From JBIICI01 sp044238935 (GTDB taxonomy: Bacteria > Pseudomonadota > Alphaproteobacteria > Micavibrionales > Micavibrionaceae), in assembly GCA_044238935.1 (NCBI GenBank), contig JBIICI010000009.1:19283-83282 (forward strand): a stretch of 64,000 bases of DNA, written 5' to 3'. The position numbers and the translations under genes were made by a program. The notes beneath the pieces were generated by a model. It did no database searches, was not told where the DNA came from, and saw nothing but the letters and a program-made list of their open reading frames with translations. This document shows positions 60,293-64,000 of this stretch, one piece after another (positions within the stretch are counted from its first letter, which is position 1; each line of letters starts with the position of its first letter).

Positions 60293-63163
60293 CTACTCCA
60301 ATTCCCAGTTAATCGTAAAAAGGTCGGTTACAGTATGTTGCATTGCCAACTGGCTTTCAATCAAGTCTAAAATCTTCATCCGCTCAGCTTGAATACGTTC
60401 TTGCTCTTGAAAGTATTCTGCCTTCTTCTTGGTGGCTTCACCTTTCAGGTGGCTGGCTTTACGCTTGAGTGTCAGTTTTTCTTGCAGCAACAGGTTAGGG
60501 CTTCGGGATTGTTTATCGAACTCGTTGGCTTGTTTTCTCAGCTCCTTAATTTCAGCATTAAAAGCAATTTCGCTTTCATCTGCCCACCTATCCAGTTTGT
60601 CGCTTTCTTCGTTCAAGTAGGTCAAGTTTTGATCTTCGGCATGTTCTAACAAGTGATTGACCTGCTTTTGTTGTTGAGCAGAAAGCAACGCCATATCATA
60701 CGCTTTTTGAGGGTTCCCCATAAGTTTAGCAGGAATCATCATCAGCCGTTTTACGCACTCGGTATCAAAGGGTTGCCCCTCATTCGTCATACCCGCAAGT
60801 AGTAAATGCTCTGTTGTTTCAACGGCGTTTTGAAGGGTCATTTTTTGAACTTGGATAATACCCGATTTCCCCCGATAAGGTAACAGGTTGCTCAATTGCC
60901 CATCGCCTTCATAAGCGTCATAGTCAAAACGTAGGGTAGCAGGTGGCAAGTGGCGTTGCTTTGCCCGTTGAATCAGTTGATCCGCAAGCTCATCTTCTTT
61001 GCCTATGCGATAGAACTCCCAGCCTTTTTCGTCTGCTTCTGGCCATTCAATGCTGTACGTTTTGCCTTGGTACTCAAACCGCTTATCGCTCAGCCGCTTG
61101 GCTTCAGGTAATTCCGCCCATGTGAACGTCATCAATTGGCGTTCAAACAGATTTAGTTTCTCATTGATTGTGTCTTTACGGCCTTTCAGCTTTTGAACGA
61201 CTGATTCATCCACATTCTCAAGCAGGGCTTGCCGAGCTGTCGCTTCCGTTGCCGTAATGCTTTCGTTGAGTTCTTCTTGTAATTTGTTGAATTCCTCATC
61301 AAACTCTTGGGGGTTTCTACATTTTTGATAAATGGCGTTGATTTTTTGTTCAATATCCACACCAGATTCAATAGCCCCCAAAACTTCATCCGAAGAACCA
61401 AAGACACCATCAAACAATTTGAATTTTTGATTTAACAGTTCAAACACACGCTGATCGGCACGATTACCCCTGTTAATAAAATTCAGGACGGCTACGTCAA
61501 TTTGTTGTCCATATCGGTGGCAACGCCCGATACGTTGTTCAACCCGCTGAGGATTCCAAGGCAGATCATAATTGACGACGAGAGAACAAAACTGAAGGTT
61601 AATCCCTTCTGCACCACTTTCTGTAGAGATCAGAATAGTCGCCTTATCACGAAAAGCCTCAACGATCGCCGCTTTCATATCTGCGGTTTTGGAGCCTGAG
61701 ATTCTATTGGTGCCTTTATGCTGCTGCACCCATTCTTTATAAATACGCTGGCTGTCTGGGTCTGTATTAGAGCCGTTCAGCAAAACAAGTTGCCCTTCAT
61801 AGCCATTGGCATTCAGGAGGTCTTTCAAAAAAGATTGCGTGCGAACAGATTCAGTAAAAATAACAGCTTTCCGCTGTCCTTGCTTTTCCACCACCCGTTT
61901 AAGGGCGGTATCTAAGCCTCTGATCAGGGCTTTGCCTTTTTCGTTTTCTTTGATGCCTTGGGCAATTTGACGCATTGCTTTTAGCAGTTCAATTTCGGCT
62001 TTGAGCGTTGTTTTTTGTATTTCGTCGGTATCTTCGCCTAATTCGTCAATTTCAAGATCTTCAGCTGTTGCATCAATCGGATCAAAATCGTTCAATGTAG
62101 ACGTATCGATACCAAGATCGTCTTCAAGGCGATCAATCATCCGTTTAAGTGTGTCCGCAATCGCAAATGATGATGAAGCCAAAATTTTACGAATAACAAG
62201 AGTGATCAAGTGTCTGCCGTTTTTACCGACGGCCAACGTCCCTTCATTTTGAAGATACGCTGAAACTTGGTCATACAGGGCTTGTTCTTCAGGGGAAGGG
62301 GTAAAATCTTCAGTAATACAGTAACGTTCTCTAAACGGAATTAAGCCTGCTTCAAAAACTTGTCGTCTCAATGTCCTATGGCAGATCGGCTTTAACCGAG
62401 TTCTTAAATCATCCACTTGAGGATTAGTAGCCTTTGTGTTGGCGTATTGTAGCTTAAAAGCGGCTTCCCCACCAAAAAAGTGTTCATCCACCACTGAAAC
62501 CAGTCCATACAGCTCCATCAGGGAGTTCTGTAGAGGGGTTGCTGTTAAAAGAATCTTGGGCTTATCTAGTACCGCATCTCTTAATTTTTTTGCAGTAACT
62601 GAGCCATCTTTTTTATAAACATTTCGGAGCTTGTGTGCTTCATCAAATACCACACAATGCCAGCCAACAGCTTTAATCTCTGCGGCTTTTCTAAACGCAA
62701 ATGGATAGGAGCAAATAACAATGTGATCTTTATTCTCAAAAGGGTTTGAATGTCCGTTTTTCTTGATCAAATCAAACGACTTCTTCTCAAGAATAAGTGA
62801 AGGTAAAGAAAACTTATCGCTCAGTTCTTGCGACCACTGTTTGCGAAGAGAGGCAGGAACAATTAACAAAAGCCTACGCTTACCTTCTGCCCATCGTTGT
62901 GCTAAAACCAAACTAGCCTCAATCGTTTTACCAAGCCCCACTTCATCAGCAAGTATGACCCCTTTAGATAAAGGGGAGCGTAAGGCAAACAAAGCAGCGT
63001 CCACTTGGTGTGGGTTCATATCAACACGAGAACCCTTTAATGAACGAGAAATAGTATCCTCTGCTTGTCCTTTCAACGTAATGAGATTAGCAAGATATTG
63101 GGATTGATAAGCAGTATAAGAAATATTGTCGTAATAGCTTGGATAAGGCTCATGCAGTGACAT
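60293..63163 (-). CDS. SNF2-family helicase/translocase of the defence operon
   Basis: A 956-residue SNF2/RapA-like ATPase, the first gene of the operon. Motifs: DEVGLGKT (73-80), DEAH in VVFDEAHKLRN (about 172-182), LLTATPLQNS, STESGAEGINLQFCS, and the arginine-finger motif VEQRIGRCHRYGQ (about 540-552). A long C-terminal extension has coiled-coil stretches (about 600-680 and 870-940). Similar proteins appear in DISARM (DrmD) and in other defence operons. The other DISARM genes (drmA, drmB, drmC) are absent here, so I do not call DISARM. Confidence 0.88.
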   Translation of the reverse strand: MSLHEPYPSYYDNISYTAYQSQYLANLITLKGQAEDTISRSLKGSRVDMNPHQVDAALFALRSPLSKGVILADEVGLGKTIEASLVLAQRWAEGKRRLLLIVPASLRKQWSQELSDKFSLPSLILEKKSFDLIKKNGHSNPFENKDHIVICSYPFAFRKAAEIKAVGWHCVVFDEAHKLRNVYKKDGSVTAKKLRDAVLDKPKILLTATPLQNSLMELYGLVSVVDEHFFGGEAAFKLQYANTKATNPQVDDLRTRLKPICHRTLRRQVFEAGLIPFRERYCITEDFTPSPEEQALYDQVSAYLQNEGTLAVGKNGRHLITLVIRKILASSSFAIADTLKRMIDRLEDDLGIDTSTLNDFDPIDATAEDLEIDELGEDTDEIQKTTLKAEIELLKAMRQIAQGIKENEKGKALIRGLDTALKRVVEKQGQRKAVIFTESVRTQSFLKDLLNANGYEGQLVLLNGSNTDPDSQRIYKEWVQQHKGTNRISGSKTADMKAAIVEAFRDKATILISTESGAEGINLQFCSLVVNYDLPWNPQRVEQRIGRCHRYGQQIDVAVLNFINRGNRADQRVFELLNQKFKLFDGVFGSSDEVLGAIESGVDIEQKINAIYQKCRNPQEFDEEFNKLQEELNESITATEATARQALLENVDESVVQKLKGRKDTINEKLNLFERQLMTFTWAELPEAKRLSDKRFEYQGKTYSIEWPEADEKGWEFYRIGKEDELADQLIQRAKQRHLPPATLRFDYDAYEGDGQLSNLLPYRGKSGIIQVQKMTLQNAVETTEHLLLAGMTNEGQPFDTECVKRLMMIPAKLMGNPQKAYDMALLSAQQQKQVNHLLEHAEDQNLTYLNEESDKLDRWADESEIAFNAEIKELRKQANEFDKQSRSPNLLLQEKLTLKRKASHLKGEATKKKAEYFQEQERIQAERMKILDLIESQLAMQHTVTDLFTINWELE

Positions 63164-63513
63164 TTAACGCTCCATTCATACCTCGATACCCCTCAAAGCA
63201 TATAAAACCAGAAGTATAGACACTCTGGGATTTATCATTTTTCAGACAAGTGTTTTCACAGGCAGGAGACAATATCGCAATCCTTTTTTAATTATTTAAA
63301 ACCCTTAAGCATTGTACCATAACTTTGGGCTGAAACGATGACTAAGCCCAGCCTTGCTGAGCATACCAACGGCACGCAGACTCTAGCATTATCGTTAAGG
63401 CACTTCAAGCGGTTTGGTGTATACTAGCGGTTTTTGTTAATTTCCGCTTGCATTTTTTAGGAGAGTATTTATCCTGAATCCCATCGATTAGCAATCTGGA
63501 TGGTTTCGGTGAT
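63164..63513. other. intergenic region between divergent defence genes
   Basis: About 350 bases without a supported gene. TATACT near 63416-63421 could be a -10 box for the rightward gene, and TTAGGAGAG near 63459 resembles a ribosome site but is not followed by an ATG at the right distance. AT-rich blocks occur near 63280. Must contain the promoter of the leftward six-gene operon. No clear repeats like those at 43.66 and 50.62 kb. Confidence 0.5.
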
Positions 63514-64000
63514 ATGACGACAAAAAATAAGGCGTTTCAGCGGTTGGTGGTGGCAGGCTATTTGGGGCTGACGCTTTTGTTTATCCTGATTTATTTTCTA
63601 GCGGGTTACATGCCTGAATCAACTGCAACCTTGGGGAAGTTGTTGCAGGATGTCGCCTTGAATTTAACCATCGCCCTAACGATTTCTTTTGGATCCTATG
63701 CCTTGCTTCGTCCTTTCATTGAGGATAGTAATCGTAAAACGCTAGAGGATTTTCAAACGGCGGCGTTAGAGTTGCTCACGCTTGAAAAGGGCGTTCGTGA
63801 AGCGGGTGTGGTACGAATTTATGAAACCTTAGATGATACGGTTTTACAAGAACGCCTAGCGAAAGCAAAAGAGCGTGTTTTAATGATGGTCATCTGGATT
63901 GATAGTGCTGAAAAAAGATTTAGCAGTGTTTTTGAAGGGCTCTGCAAAAAGGAAGTAGCCATTCAAATCTTACAAGCCAAGCCTGATTCTGAAATCTCTA
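63514..64000 (+). CDS. membrane protein, C-terminus outside window
   Basis: An open frame from ATG at 63514 through the right edge, 162 codons. Two membrane helices: about 14-33 (AGYLGLTLLFILIYFLAG) and about 49-68 (ALNLTIALTISFGSYALLR). A cytoplasmic part follows, with a helix and then RVLMMVIWIDSAEK and VAIQILQAKPDSEI, strands like those in phospholipase-D-like or phosphotransfer domains. The identity cannot be settled without the rest. Ribosome site weak. Its position suggests a further membrane-associated defence gene. Confidence 0.55.
   Translation, partial: MTTKNKAFQRLVVAGYLGLTLLFILIYFLAGYMPESTATLGKLLQDVALNLTIALTISFGSYALLRPFIEDSNRKTLEDFQTAALELLTLEKGVREAGVVRIYETLDDTVLQERLAKAKERVLMMVIWIDSAEKRFSSVFEGLCKKEVAIQILQAKPDSEIS

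Noticed and set aside
60293..63163. DISARM system
   Set aside because: The SNF2 helicase and an adenine methylase would fit, but no drmA, drmB or drmC (DUF1998 or phospholipase-D) genes are present and the methylase pairs with a type III Res subunit.

Overview
The window is AT-rich and looks alphaproteobacterial. It carries a large (about 180 kDa) type NAD-glutamate dehydrogenase, a fused anthranilate-synthase-like gene, alpha-type flagellar and chemotaxis genes (flgK, flgL, cheZ), lolA/recR, a 530-residue SerA and an acetoacetyl-CoA synthetase. TTG and GTG starts are frequent. The cell is probably flagellated, Gram-negative (LolA, TonB, TonB-dependent receptor) and aerobic or heterotrophic. 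I cannot name the genus. No rRNA, tRNA or CRISPR array was seen.

Layout. 1-4054: NAD-glutamate dehydrogenase, running off the left edge. 4.2-11.0 kb: flagellar hook-junction proteins, CheZ and a hybrid histidine kinase. 11.1-16.5 kb: rightward housekeeping run asd-acpS, lolA-recR-trpEG-like, then a pilin-like protein. 16.5-22.1 kb: leftward metal-uptake group (TonB-like, PepSY membrane protein, TonB-dependent receptor, DUF2946-like protein) with an Abi-family gene and a probable small RNA in the middle. 22.2-26.6 kb: trhO, pepA, an iron-permease-like gene and an unknown protein. 26.7-30.4 kb: three unknown genes for secreted, His-rich or Asn-rich proteins around a divergent promoter region. 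30.4-41.7 kb: glycosyltransferase, acetoacetyl-CoA synthetase, a TrmH-type methyltransferase, a nucleotide-sugar epimerase, a frameshifted Sua5 gene, serA, a HepT/MntA toxin-antitoxin pair and polA.

From about 41.72 kb, only 15 bp from the 5' end of polA, the content changes to a mobile, defence-rich region that continues to the right edge. It opens with mobilisation genes (small ORF, MobC-like protein, relaxase). Next is a three-gene operon: radical SAM enzyme, DUF6375-like small protein, and a 1410-residue protein combining a nuclease-like N-terminus with a STAND-type NTPase. I regard this as the best candidate for a little-described defence system. A relaxase remnant, a plasmid-type gene and a structured non-coding stretch follow, then a Fic protein. 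Helically phased TCGGGTA repeats around a TATAAT box occur twice, ahead of Fic and ahead of the radical SAM operon, which suggests shared regulation. On the minus strand, 63.2-51.8 kb forms one tightly packed operon: SNF2 helicase, Bro-N protein, type III methyltransferase, type III restriction subunit, HamA and HamB. This is a type III-like restriction system translationally coupled to a Hachiman system.

Points that do not fit the expected picture: a two-base frameshift in the usually essential sua5/tsaC-type gene, loss of the catalytic Cys in the amidotransferase half of the trpEG-like gene, and a 30-bp inverted repeat built from CACTAAG units at 33.5 kb.
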